Assembly: GCA_031284665.1 (NCBI GenBank)
Contig: JAITXR010000033.1
Location: 1-8,486, forward strand
Origin: Paludibacter sp.
GTDB lineage: Bacteria; Bacteroidota; Bacteroidia; Bacteroidales; Paludibacteraceae
DNA length: 8,486 nt
Direction of reading: 5' to 3'
The notes below the pieces were generated by a model. It saw nothing but the letters and a program-made list of their open reading frames with translations. It did no database searches and was not told where the DNA came from. The translations under genes and the position numbers were made by a program. Positions 1-6,960 of the stretch are shown one piece after another; position 1 is the stretch's first letter, and the number at the start of each line of letters is the position of its first letter.

Positions 1-4
1 CCTA

Positions 5-72
5 ACGGATTTAATCCTGAAAATCTCCGCTGGCGCGGATACCGACATATCGGTACAAGTCTTGCAATCCGT
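5..72. repeat. Compact palindromic (cloverleaf-like) intergenic element
   Basis: A 7-bp outer stem (ACGGATT at 5-11 with AATCCGT at 66-72) encloses two directly adjacent perfect hairpins: TCCGC-TGGC-GCGGA at 26-39 and TACCGA-CATA-TCGGTA at 40-55. A competing small palindrome GGATT-T-AATCC lies at 7-17. This density of nested palindromes is typical of REP-like dispersed elements or a structured RNA and is not explained by coding. It sits at the window edge, so it may continue upstream. The pairings are seen directly; the REP-like identity is inference, since only one copy is visible here. Confidence 0.5.
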
Positions 73-152
73 GTCTTGACAAACACCAACACTCAAATTA
101 AAAATCGGCGCGAGCGGAATGTTGCATTTGTATTAATTGTTTATTTTCGTCG

Positions 153-246
153 TGTCTTCTTGTCTTATTGCCTTTCTGTTCATATAAAAGAGCGCTTGCG
201 CTTAATAAATAAACAAGAAGACAGAAAGGCAGAAAGGCATTTTTTT
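153..246 (+). terminator. Inverted repeats followed by a T run; possible terminator
   Basis: Two 11-bp perfect inverted repeats overlap here: TGTCTTCTTGT (153-163) with ACAAGAAGACA (213-223), and TGCCTTTCTGT (169-179) with ACAGAAAGGCA (221-231). The right arm contains AGAAAGGC twice in tandem (223-238). The second unit (231-239) can also pair with 169-177 and is followed at once by seven T (240-246), as in an intrinsic terminator. A small hairpin AGCG-CTTG-CGCT (191-202) lies in the loop. The long loop makes termination uncertain; it may simply be part of a dispersed repeat. If it works, it would end a transcript from upstream of the window. Confidence 0.35.
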
Positions 247-361
247 ATTTACGTCATTTCTTTTTATTTAATTTTTTTATCCCATACTCGCTAATCGGCT
301 TGCCGCTTGGTTTACCAAGAATGACTGGCAACACAGCCGCAGTCCGAACTTTATGAACTTT

Positions 362-393
362 TCAAACTACTCAAACATTCAAACTTTTCAAAC
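362..393. repeat. Short imperfect TCAAAC tandem array
   Basis: TCAAAC occurs four times, at 362-367, 371-376, 379-384 and 388-393, with a period of 8 to 9 bp. The 13-bp piece AAACTACTCAAAC (364-376) recurs at 3760-3772 upstream of the second gene. The array lies about 65 bp upstream of the -7 box of the first gene. No function is evident; short-period arrays in the spacers are a general feature of this window. Confidence 0.5.
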
Positions 394-456
394 TAATTTT
401 CAATTCTCATACACGAAAAAAAATAAAACAAGTGATGAACGTATGGATTAATTTTT

Positions 457-464
457 TAATTTTG
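457..464 (+). promoter_or_regulatory. Bacteroidota -7 promoter box for the first gene
   Basis: TAATTTTG is a perfect match to the Bacteroidota -7 consensus TAnnTTTG. No good TTTG -33 element stands at the usual distance upstream. Transcription would start near 470, giving a leader of roughly 25 nt before the ATG at 497. The box overlaps a possible GTG start at 464, which would then be outside the transcript. AT-rich DNA produces such matches by chance, so this is a prediction. Confidence 0.45.
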
Positions 465-496
465 TGGAAAATATAATTTGTAAACCCCAAATCCGA

Positions 497-3400
497 ATGA
501 AAACACATTTTACTTTAATTGTATCGTTTTTTGCTTTATTTTTCATTATTGATACGCTTTTATATCCGGTCGATGCGCAATCATTATCTATTACTGCCAA
601 TAAAAAAATTGAATATTCCGTTCAGGATAATGGCGACCGTATTCCTGATTTTTCGTATTGCGGTTATATGGCTTCGGAGGTCGAAATTCCTTTTGTGGAG
701 GCAAAAATCCGCGTGTCGGTAAGTGCGGGCGATGCTACAGAAAATATTCAAAAAGCAATTGATTATGTGTCGTCGTTGCCTGTGGCTGCAAATGGTTTTC
801 GTGGTGCGATATTGCTCGAAAAGGGCGTTTATCATCTTGCGGGCAGTTTGACAATTAACACTTCGGGCGTGGTATTACGCGGAAGTGGATTTGCCGATGG
901 ACAAACGCTGCTTATTGCCGAAGGAAACGACCGACAGACTGTAATACAAATACAAGGAAATCAGCAAATTATAAGTTCCGATTCTATCAAAATTCAGGGG
1001 AAATACTTGCCTGTAAATTCCGTAAAAATTCCGCTCGCTGCAAATCACGGATTTAAAAAAGGTGATAAAATTATCGTAACTCGCCCATCTACAAGCGAAT
1101 GGCTAAAATTTATCGGGGCTGATAAAATTGGGTTATATGTTGATTATCAACTTACTTATTGGCAGGCGGGCGATTTTGATATTCGCTGGCAACGCACGGT
1201 TGTTGATGCCGATTTGACTACTATTACAATTGATGTTCCGCTTACCAATTCGCTCGACGAGCAGTTCGGCGCGGGCTATGTAAACCGAATTATTTCCGAC
1301 AATAGAATTAACAATATTGGCATCGAAAATTTGCGAATTGCGTCAGTCTATGAAAGTGGAAATCCAAAGGACGAAAATCATCGCTGGATGGCAATTACCG
1401 CTGAAAACACTGACGATGCTTGGGTGCGCCGTGTTACTTGCGAAAATTTTGTGAGCAGTGCGGTTGCGCTTTGGGAAACTGTGCGGCGTTTTACGGTCGA
1501 AGATTGCAAAAATCTCAATCCGGTAGGCGAAATTGGTGGTTACAGACGGCTGGCTTTTCAAACGTTGGGTCAGCAAACGCTTTTCAATCGTTGCTATTCG
1601 GAGTACGGCTATCACGATTTTACTGTTGGATTTACCGCTGCCGGTCCAAATGCTTTTGTGCAGTGCTATGCCTATCGCGCTTACGATTTTAGCGGGGCAA
1701 TGGGCGGCTGGTCGTGCGGCACGCTGTTCGACCGCTGTACTGTTGACGGTAGCAGACTTAAAATTTCGTTTCGCGATGTTGACGGGCAAGGTGGCGGCTG
1801 GAGTGGCGCAAACAGCGTTTGTTGGATGAGCCGAACACCGCAACTGCATCTCGATTCGCCTCCGGGTGCTACCAATTGGGCGTTTGGCACTTGGGGACAA
1901 GGTTATGGCAGCGGTAAACACGAATTACCACGACAGTTTTTACAACCTCACAGTTTGTATTATGCTCAATTAGAGGCTCGTACAGGCAAAACATCGCCTG
2001 AAAACAACAAAATTCTTACCTATCCATCAACAACAATGGAACAGACCGCTCCCGATTTTGCTATTGCAATGAGTAAACGCTCAAAACTTCCCGAATTGAT
2101 TATGAATCAATGGATTGACACTATTGTACGGCGTTATCCTCTGTCATCGGAAAAAGCCGTATCCGAAATATCTGAAATACAACTTAAAATACCGAAAAAA
2201 CAGGAAAACAAACCTGTAAATCAGAAAATTACAATCGCTAATGGGAAAATTTTGCTTGCCGACAATTATCTTGCCGGGCGTTATCAGCGAACAGCATTAT
2301 GGACAGGAAACACTCGCCCAAGCGGTGTGCAGCGGGCGGCTATCCATTTGTCGCGCTTTGTGCCCGGGCGTGAGGGGCGCGGTTTTTCCGACAATTTAGA
2401 TTCTGTGGCGGCAACAATGAAAAAAAGTAATATTGTGGCACTCAATCATTTCCCTGCATTGTGGTACGAGCGGCGGCGCGACGACCACGGGCGTTCGCGT
2501 CGAGCAGATGCCGATGTTTGGGCGCCATTCTACGAGCAACCTTTCAGTCGCAGTGGCGTGGGTGAGGCTTCTGACCGCCTGAGCCGTTACGATTTGGAAA
2601 AATGGAATCCTTGGTATTGGAAACGCATTGCCGATTTTGCCGATATTGCCGACCGCGAAGGGCTGTTGCTTGTCGAAGACCATTATTTACAACACAATAT
2701 TATTGAGGAAGGCGCACATTGGGCTGACTATCCTTGGCGGGCTGCAAATAATATTAACGAACTTTCGTTTCCCGAAAATACATTTTATGCAGGCGATAAA
2801 CGTGTGTTTATGGCTGAACAATTCTACGATTTAAGTAACGAAAAATTAAAATACTTTCATCAAAAAAATATTCGTAAATATTTAGATGAATTATCCGAAA
2901 ATCAGAATGTTATCCATCATTTGGGAATGGAATATACCGGTCCGGCGCATTTTGTACGTTTTTGGCTCGACGAAATTGCAGCGTGGGAAAGCGAGAACAA
3001 GAAAAATGTTATCACAATGCTTTCCGCCACAAAGGAAGTAACCGACAGCATTCTTGCCGACCCGCATTACGCGGCAGTTCTTGACATTATCGAAATTCGT
3101 CAATGGCACTATAATAGCGATGAGTCGCTTTATGCGCCGCAAGGAGGAGTATCGCTTACTTTGCGCCAATATGCACGAATAATGGAGGTTGGCGTGGAGG
3201 ATTATGACGCTGTATATCGGACAGTTAGCGAATATACAAAAAAATATCCCGAAAAACCGGTTATGTACAGCAATCGCAGTTTCCCGCCAAAAGATTGGGT
3301 AATGTTTGTTGCCGGAGCGTCGCTTTGCCAAATTCCAAAAGTTGAAATAGCAGGGTTTTATAAAAATGCCGCGAAAATGACAAGCGACGAAACTCTCTGT

Positions 3401-3631
3401 AAAAGAGGCGATTTTTGGGGAATGGGTAAACCAAACATTGGTTATATAGTCTATGTAAAGTCGCAAAACGTAGCCATAAATCTGACTGCCGACACAAATA
3501 AATATTCCGCCGTCTGGATTAATGCTGTAAGCGGAAAAATTGCGGGTAAAAAATTTACTGTTGCAGGCGGGCAAAATGTCGAAGTTCAAAAACCTATTGA
3601 AAGCGATGCTGTATTGTATTTATTTAAATAA
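497..3631 (+). CDS. Secreted beta-helix (pectate lyase superfamily) protein with C-terminal glycosidase-like domain
   Basis: Product of 1044 residues. A type I signal peptide covers residues 1-27 (hydrophobic run, cleavage likely after V-D-A). Residues about 70-490 look like a right-handed parallel beta-helix of the pectate lyase superfamily type, with an early GVYHLAGSLTI...GVVLRGSG block and later repeated turns rich in Asn, Cys and aromatic residues. After a linker, residues about 595-975 look like a (beta/alpha)-barrel with acidic candidates in WYERRRDDH (656-664), VEDH (E727-H729), HHLGMEYTG (E812) and DIIEIRQWHY (E866). Residues about 980-1044 resemble the beta-sandwich that closes several barrel glycosidases. 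The C-terminal half is probably the family annotated as DUF6298, a name given from memory. The start at 497 is preferred over GTG 464 because the signal peptide begins there and the likely promoter covers 464. The role is presumably pectin side-chain or backbone recognition or cleavage in the periplasm or outside; the reaction is unknown. The nearest gene downstream is a pectate lyase 234 nt away. Confidence 0.85.
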   Translation: MKTHFTLIVSFFALFFIIDTLLYPVDAQSLSITANKKIEYSVQDNGDRIPDFSYCGYMASEVEIPFVEAKIRVSVSAGDATENIQKAIDYVSSLPVAANGFRGAILLEKGVYHLAGSLTINTSGVVLRGSGFADGQTLLIAEGNDRQTVIQIQGNQQIISSDSIKIQGKYLPVNSVKIPLAANHGFKKGDKIIVTRPSTSEWLKFIGADKIGLYVDYQLTYWQAGDFDIRWQRTVVDADLTTITIDVPLTNSLDEQFGAGYVNRIISDNRINNIGIENLRIASVYESGNPKDENHRWMAITAENTDDAWVRRVTCENFVSSAVALWETVRRFTVEDCKNLNPVGEIGGYRRLAFQTLGQQTLFNRCYSEYGYHDFTVGFTAAGPNAFVQCYAYRAYDFSGAMGGWSCGTLFDRCTVDGSRLKISFRDVDGQGGGWSGANSVCWMSRTPQLHLDSPPGATNWAFGTWGQGYGSGKHELPRQFLQPHSLYYAQLEARTGKTSPENNKILTYPSTTMEQTAPDFAIAMSKRSKLPELIMNQWIDTIVRRYPLSSEKAVSEISEIQLKIPKKQENKPVNQKITIANGKILLADNYLAGRYQRTALWTGNTRPSGVQRAAIHLSRFVPGREGRGFSDNLDSVAATMKKSNIVALNHFPALWYERRRDDHGRSRRADADVWAPFYEQPFSRSGVGEASDRLSRYDLEKWNPWYWKRIADFADIADREGLLLVEDHYLQHNIIEEGAHWADYPWRAANNINELSFPENTFYAGDKRVFMAEQFYDLSNEKLKYFHQKNIRKYLDELSENQNVIHHLGMEYTGPAHFVRFWLDEIAAWESENKKNVITMLSATKEVTDSILADPHYAAVLDIIEIRQWHYNSDESLYAPQGGVSLTLRQYARIMEVGVEDYDAVYRTVSEYTKKYPEKPVMYSNRSFPPKDWVMFVAGASLCQIPKVEIAGFYKNAAKMTSDETLCKRGDFWGMGKPNIGYIVYVKSQNVAINLTADTNKYSAVWINAVSGKIAGKKFTVAGGQNVEVQKPIESDAVLYLFK

Positions 3632-3648
3632 AAAGGGGAAATAATTAC

Positions 3649-3747
3649 TACCATTTTAAGTAATTAGTGATTAACATCTAAATTAGTAGTCTTTTCGTGC
3701 ACCTTTTACCGTGTATCGTGTACCATTTTAAGTAATTAGTGATTAAC
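3649..3747. repeat. 27-bp perfect direct repeat, two copies
   Basis: Copies at 3649-3675 and 3721-3747 are identical over 27 bp, beginning TACCATTTTAAG and ending GTGATTAAC, with start points 72 bp apart. Similarity continues weakly past the repeat (ATCTAAATT against TTCCAAATTT). The DNA between holds a smaller repeat, CGTGCACC / CGTGTATCGTGTACC. A recent local duplication or two copies of a dispersed spacer repeat would both explain it. No hairpin or T run typical of a terminator was found in this spacer. Confidence 0.75.
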
Positions 3748-3761
3748 TTCCAAATTTGGAA
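3748..3761. promoter_or_regulatory. 14-bp perfect palindrome, candidate operator
   Basis: TTCCAAATTTGGAA is a perfect palindrome with no spacer. It lies about 50 bp upstream of the predicted -7 box and 104 bp upstream of the start of the double pectate lyase. Size and placement suit a binding site for a dimeric regulator acting as activator. It sits just after the second 27-bp repeat copy; the matching place after the first copy (TCTAAATTAG) is not a perfect palindrome. No regulator gene is in the window, so a function is only suggested. Confidence 0.3.
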
Positions 3762-3811
3762 ACTACTCAAACTTTTTACATTACTTATAGTCTATATGAA
3801 AAATTAATTTG

Positions 3812-3819
3812 TAAATTTG
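3812..3819 (+). promoter_or_regulatory. Bacteroidota -7 promoter box for the double lyase
   Basis: TAAATTTG matches the -7 consensus TAnnTTTG exactly and lies 46 nt before the ATG at 3866, predicting a leader of about 40 nt. No clear TTTG -33 element is present about 20 nt upstream. With the 234-nt spacer this suggests the gene can be transcribed separately from the first one. The surrounding DNA is very AT-rich, so chance occurrence cannot be excluded. Confidence 0.45.
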
Positions 3820-3865
3820 TAATAATTTTTATCATATTTCACAAACCATTCTAATATCAATTTTA

Positions 3866-6826
3866 ATGAAAAACACAAAATTATTTCTGCTTATAATAAT
3901 TTTTACAAGCATTTTTCCGGTTTTTTCTCAGCAAAAACCATCGCGCTCAAGCGTTCTGGAGGCAATAAAACGTACCACAACCTATATGGTCGAAAATGTG
4001 GGAACTGACGGTGCTTATATGTGGCAATATTTACCCGATTTGTCGCGCTCGTGGGGTGAAGCCGAGTCGTACCTTACGCAAGGCTGGTTGCAGGGACCCG
4101 GCTCTGCTGCAATGGGGCAGGCGTTTATTGATATTTATCACGCTACGGGCGACGAATATTATTACAATCAAGCCTGCGTAATTGCCAATACACTTATCAA
4201 ATATCAACATCCGAGTGGTGGCTGGAATTATTTTTTCGATATGGCGGGCGAAGGCTCGCTCCGACATTGGTATAACACAATCGGCAGGCAGGCGTGGCGA
4301 ATGGAGGAATATCAGCATTACTACGGCAATGCGACTTTCGACGATAACGCTACAATTTCAGGTGCCGAATTTTTGTTAAGAATTTATGCCGAAAAACGCG
4401 ACCCTAAATTTCGTGCAGCACTTGATAAAACAATAAATTTTGTTCTGCAAAGTCAATATGCAAATGGTGGCTGGCCTCAGCGTTTTCCGCTAATGGTAAC
4501 GCCTCTCACGGTTGGAAACGAGCAGTATTCTACTTACATTACTCTTAATGACAATGTTTGTTTGAACAATATTAACTTTTTGATTAAATGCAGCACCACG
4601 CTTTTTGTCGATTCGCTAAAACAGCCGGCACTGCGGGCAATGAATTTACTTGCCGATTTGCAGTACAAAACTCCTTATCCGGGCTGGGCTGACCAATACG
4701 ATGTTCAAACATTACTTCCGGCAGGCGCGCGCAGTTATGAGCCATGCGGAATTAACGCTACTACAACGGTAGGAATGATTTATGCAATGATTGATTTTTA
4801 CAAACTTACAGGCGAAGTTCGTTTTCTCGAAGGCATTCAGTATGCTATAAATTATCTCGAAGCAACACGTTTGACTGCGGAACAAATGGCGCAGGCAGGG
4901 CGAAATTTTGCTAATTCTACTGATATTATTTTGCCGCGCTTCGTAAATCACGAAACAGGATTGCCGCAATTTATACATCGCAAAGGCAGTAATGTCGAAA
5001 ATGGAATGTATTTTATTGACCAAAATCCCAAAAATACGGTTTCGCACATGAGTTCGTTTGCTGCTGTTAATGTCGAAAGTTTGAAGCAAGCATTAGCAGA
5101 TGCAACGGCAATATCGCCCGAACAAATAAAAGCGGAATCGCCTCTATATCAATCAAAACGAGTGCCTTTGGTGAAATATTTTACTCACGCAGGTGGTGGC
5201 AGACGTGGCGAAATGGAAGTTGATATTACAAAAATTATTTCCTCAATTAGCCCGCAAGGTGCTTGGCTATCGCCGCTAATGTTCACTTCCAACGTTTATG
5301 TTGAATGTCCGAAACAACCTGCCAGCGACGATACCACTTATGCAAAAACTCGCGTTGGCGACAAATACGACACTTCGCCTTATTCGTCAAAAGAGCCTGT
5401 TATGGGAATTACAACTTCAACTTATATGCGCAATATAATGCTGTTAATCAATTATTTAGATAGTAGCAAAGAAGAAAAATTGCAATCGCTACGTCAAGAA
5501 AAGAAACTTGCTTTCCCCGGAGCCGAAGGTTTTGGTCAATACACTTCGGGTGGACGTGGCGGACGAACGTTATTTGTTGATAATCTGAACGATTCGGGCG
5601 AAGGTTCGTTAAGGGCGGCAATCGATGCTGATGGCGAAAGAACAGTAATTTTCAGAGTTTCAGGTACAATTTTTCTAAATACGCCTCTCGAAATTAAGCA
5701 CGGCGACATAACACTTGCCGGTCAGTCGGCACCGGGTGATGGTATTTGTATTGCAAATTATCCATTCAAAATTAATGCTGACAATGTGATTATCAGATAT
5801 ATGCGTTTTCGTATGGGCGATGTAGGCAAGGCTCAGGACGATGCTCTGGGTGGCACTCGCCATCGACATATTCTTATCGACCACTGTTCAATGAGTTGGA
5901 GTACCGACGAATGTGCATCGTTTTACGATAACGAATTTTTTACTCTTCAATGGAGCATCCTTTCCGAAAGTTTACGCAAAAGTGTTCACGACAAAGGCGA
6001 ACATGGTTATGGCGGAATTTGGGGCGGCAAAAAAGCCACTTTTCACCACAATTTACTTGCTCATCACAGTAGCCGAAATCCTCGTTTTTGCGGGGCGCGC
6101 TATCACGAATCAACAAAAGAAACTGAAATTGCCGATTTTCGTAATAATGTGATTTATAATTGGGGATTTAATTCGTCGTATGCAGGCGAAAACGGTCAGT
6201 ATAACATTGTGAACAACTATTATAAGCCCGGTCCGGCAACGAAAAAAAGCGTTCAACATCGCATTCTTGAGGCATGGCAAAGCAACGATTATGGAGGTTT
6301 TCACGATTTTGGTTATTTTTATATTGCGGGAAATGTAATGGAATCGAACGCCACAGTTAGCAAAAATAATTGGGAAGGGGTGGATTATAAGACGTATTCC
6401 GACCATTTGCGGCTCAACGACACAAAACCTCATTCCGACTCGTTGCTGGCTCGTTGTCAAATACTTACGCCTTGGGAATACGAAATCACAACTCAGCACA
6501 ATGCCCGTCAGGCATACAATGCGGTACTTCAACAGGCTGGAGCAAGTTTTCGGCGCGATGCTATTGACCAACGCATTATTGCCGAAACAAAAACAGGCAA
6601 GGCAACTTTTGGCGAAAATGGTATGGTCGATTCGCAAGAACAAGTGGGTGGCTGGGCTGAACTGAAATCCCTCCCTTACCCAACAGATAGCGATAATGAC
6701 GGCATCCCCGATGCTTGGGAAAAGAAACACAACTTAAACCCAAACGATGCTTCCGATGCAGTAAAATTCAGCATATCAAACGATTATACAAATATTGAAG
6801 TGTATTTAAATTCGTTGGTGAAATAG
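3866..6826 (+). CDS. Bimodular secreted pectate lyase (PL10-like plus PL1-like)
   Basis: Product of 986 residues that should cleave polygalacturonate by beta-elimination. A signal peptide covers about 1-21 (VFS before QQ). Residues about 25-400 resemble family PL10: FDDNAT (158-163), QYANGGWPQ with GGWPQ at 201-205, TLNDN (D229), PAGARSYE (R289), PRF (R358) and HRKG (R372) line up with the conserved Asp and Arg blocks of that family, although PAGAR replaces the usual PxWAR. A linking region (about 430-530, containing GAWLSPL and VGDKYDTSPY) follows. From A549 a PL1 domain begins with AFPGAEGFG and GGRGG, then AGQSAPGDGI, D658-D659, IDHCSMSWSTDE (671-682), HGYGGIWGG, and SRNPRF with R737 and R740, expected calcium and catalytic positions of the PL1 helix. 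The end carries DSDNDGIPDAWE (941-952), a thrombospondin type 3-like calcium repeat common in Bacteroidota PL1 enzymes. No T9SS tail is visible. The start is fixed by the signal peptide. Family calls are strong for PL1 and good for PL10; activity of each half is inferred. Confidence 0.92.
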   Translation: MKNTKLFLLIIIFTSIFPVFSQQKPSRSSVLEAIKRTTTYMVENVGTDGAYMWQYLPDLSRSWGEAESYLTQGWLQGPGSAAMGQAFIDIYHATGDEYYYNQACVIANTLIKYQHPSGGWNYFFDMAGEGSLRHWYNTIGRQAWRMEEYQHYYGNATFDDNATISGAEFLLRIYAEKRDPKFRAALDKTINFVLQSQYANGGWPQRFPLMVTPLTVGNEQYSTYITLNDNVCLNNINFLIKCSTTLFVDSLKQPALRAMNLLADLQYKTPYPGWADQYDVQTLLPAGARSYEPCGINATTTVGMIYAMIDFYKLTGEVRFLEGIQYAINYLEATRLTAEQMAQAGRNFANSTDIILPRFVNHETGLPQFIHRKGSNVENGMYFIDQNPKNTVSHMSSFAAVNVESLKQALADATAISPEQIKAESPLYQSKRVPLVKYFTHAGGGRRGEMEVDITKIISSISPQGAWLSPLMFTSNVYVECPKQPASDDTTYAKTRVGDKYDTSPYSSKEPVMGITTSTYMRNIMLLINYLDSSKEEKLQSLRQEKKLAFPGAEGFGQYTSGGRGGRTLFVDNLNDSGEGSLRAAIDADGERTVIFRVSGTIFLNTPLEIKHGDITLAGQSAPGDGICIANYPFKINADNVIIRYMRFRMGDVGKAQDDALGGTRHRHILIDHCSMSWSTDECASFYDNEFFTLQWSILSESLRKSVHDKGEHGYGGIWGGKKATFHHNLLAHHSSRNPRFCGARYHESTKETEIADFRNNVIYNWGFNSSYAGENGQYNIVNNYYKPGPATKKSVQHRILEAWQSNDYGGFHDFGYFYIAGNVMESNATVSKNNWEGVDYKTYSDHLRLNDTKPHSDSLLARCQILTPWEYEITTQHNARQAYNAVLQQAGASFRRDAIDQRIIAETKTGKATFGENGMVDSQEQVGGWAELKSLPYPTDSDNDGIPDAWEKKHNLNPNDASDAVKFSISNDYTNIEVYLNSLVK

Positions 6827-6827
6827 A

Positions 6828-6867
6828 CAATTTGCCAATTTGCCAATAAACAATTAAGAAATTAAGA
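6828..6867. repeat. Two 8-bp tandem duplications after the double lyase
   Basis: CAATTTGC is present twice back to back (6828-6843), starting one base after the stop codon of the double lyase, and AATTAAGA is present twice (6852-6867). Neither forms a convincing hairpin, and no terminator is seen in this spacer, so read-through into the GH28 gene is possible. These are probably slippage products in AT-rich DNA. Confidence 0.5.
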
Positions 6868-6916
6868 AATGTAGGAATTAATGTAAAATATATAAACGTA
6901 AAATCACTAATTTGCT

Positions 6917-6944
6917 AACTATCAACTATAAACTATTAACTATT
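6917..6944. repeat. 7-bp tandem repeat AACTATN, four units
   Basis: AACTAT recurs in strict 7-bp phase at 6917, 6924, 6931 and 6938, followed by AAC. It ends about 17 nt before the ATG of the GH28 gene, so it would lie in the leader of any transcript covering that start. No perfect TAnnTTTG box was found in the 134-nt spacer; CTAATTTG at 6907-6914 is one base short. Change in copy number could in principle alter the leader, but nothing here shows that it does. Confidence 0.6.
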
Positions 6945-6960
6945 AACCAATCTATCTATT

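Larger units (their letters stand above)
73..456. other. Gene-free spacer upstream of the first gene
   Basis: I see no convincing gene in this stretch. It holds the inverted repeats, the TCAAAC array, and a small hairpin CTTGG-TTTA-CCAAG (306-319). A GC-richer patch at about 296-350 differs in composition from its AT-rich surroundings and can be read without stops in two frames for a short distance, but it has no start, no length and no recognisable domain. It may be a remnant of a gene or of a dispersed repeat. Confidence 0.4.

Noticed and set aside
1..294. Frame 1 is open from the window start to TAA at 292-294 (with an ATG at 76), giving up to 97 residues.
   Set aside because: It runs through the nested palindromes, the inverted repeats and the T-rich stretch, the C-terminal part is low-complexity Phe/Leu/Tyr-rich, and no family is recognised. 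It is most likely a chance open frame over repeat DNA.
272..449. A second short open frame reading through the GC-richer patch (about 296-350) and the TCAAAC array.
   Set aside because: There is no start codon in the coding-like part, the TCAAAC array translates to a simple repetitive peptide, and the alternative frame is equally plausible. It was kept only as a possible remnant.
2891..3589. 232-codon open frame on the minus strand inside the first gene.
   Set aside because: It is fully antisense to a well-supported gene, its product has no recognisable domain, and it follows from the codon pattern of the + strand gene.
3632..3865. Terminator for the first gene in the spacer.
   Set aside because: No GC-rich hairpin followed by a T run is present; the only strong symmetry is the 14-bp AT-rich palindrome, which lacks a T tail.
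6110..6730. 206-codon minus-strand open frame inside the double lyase.
   Set aside because: It lies opposite the conserved PL1 region and shows no signal, domain or promoter of its own.
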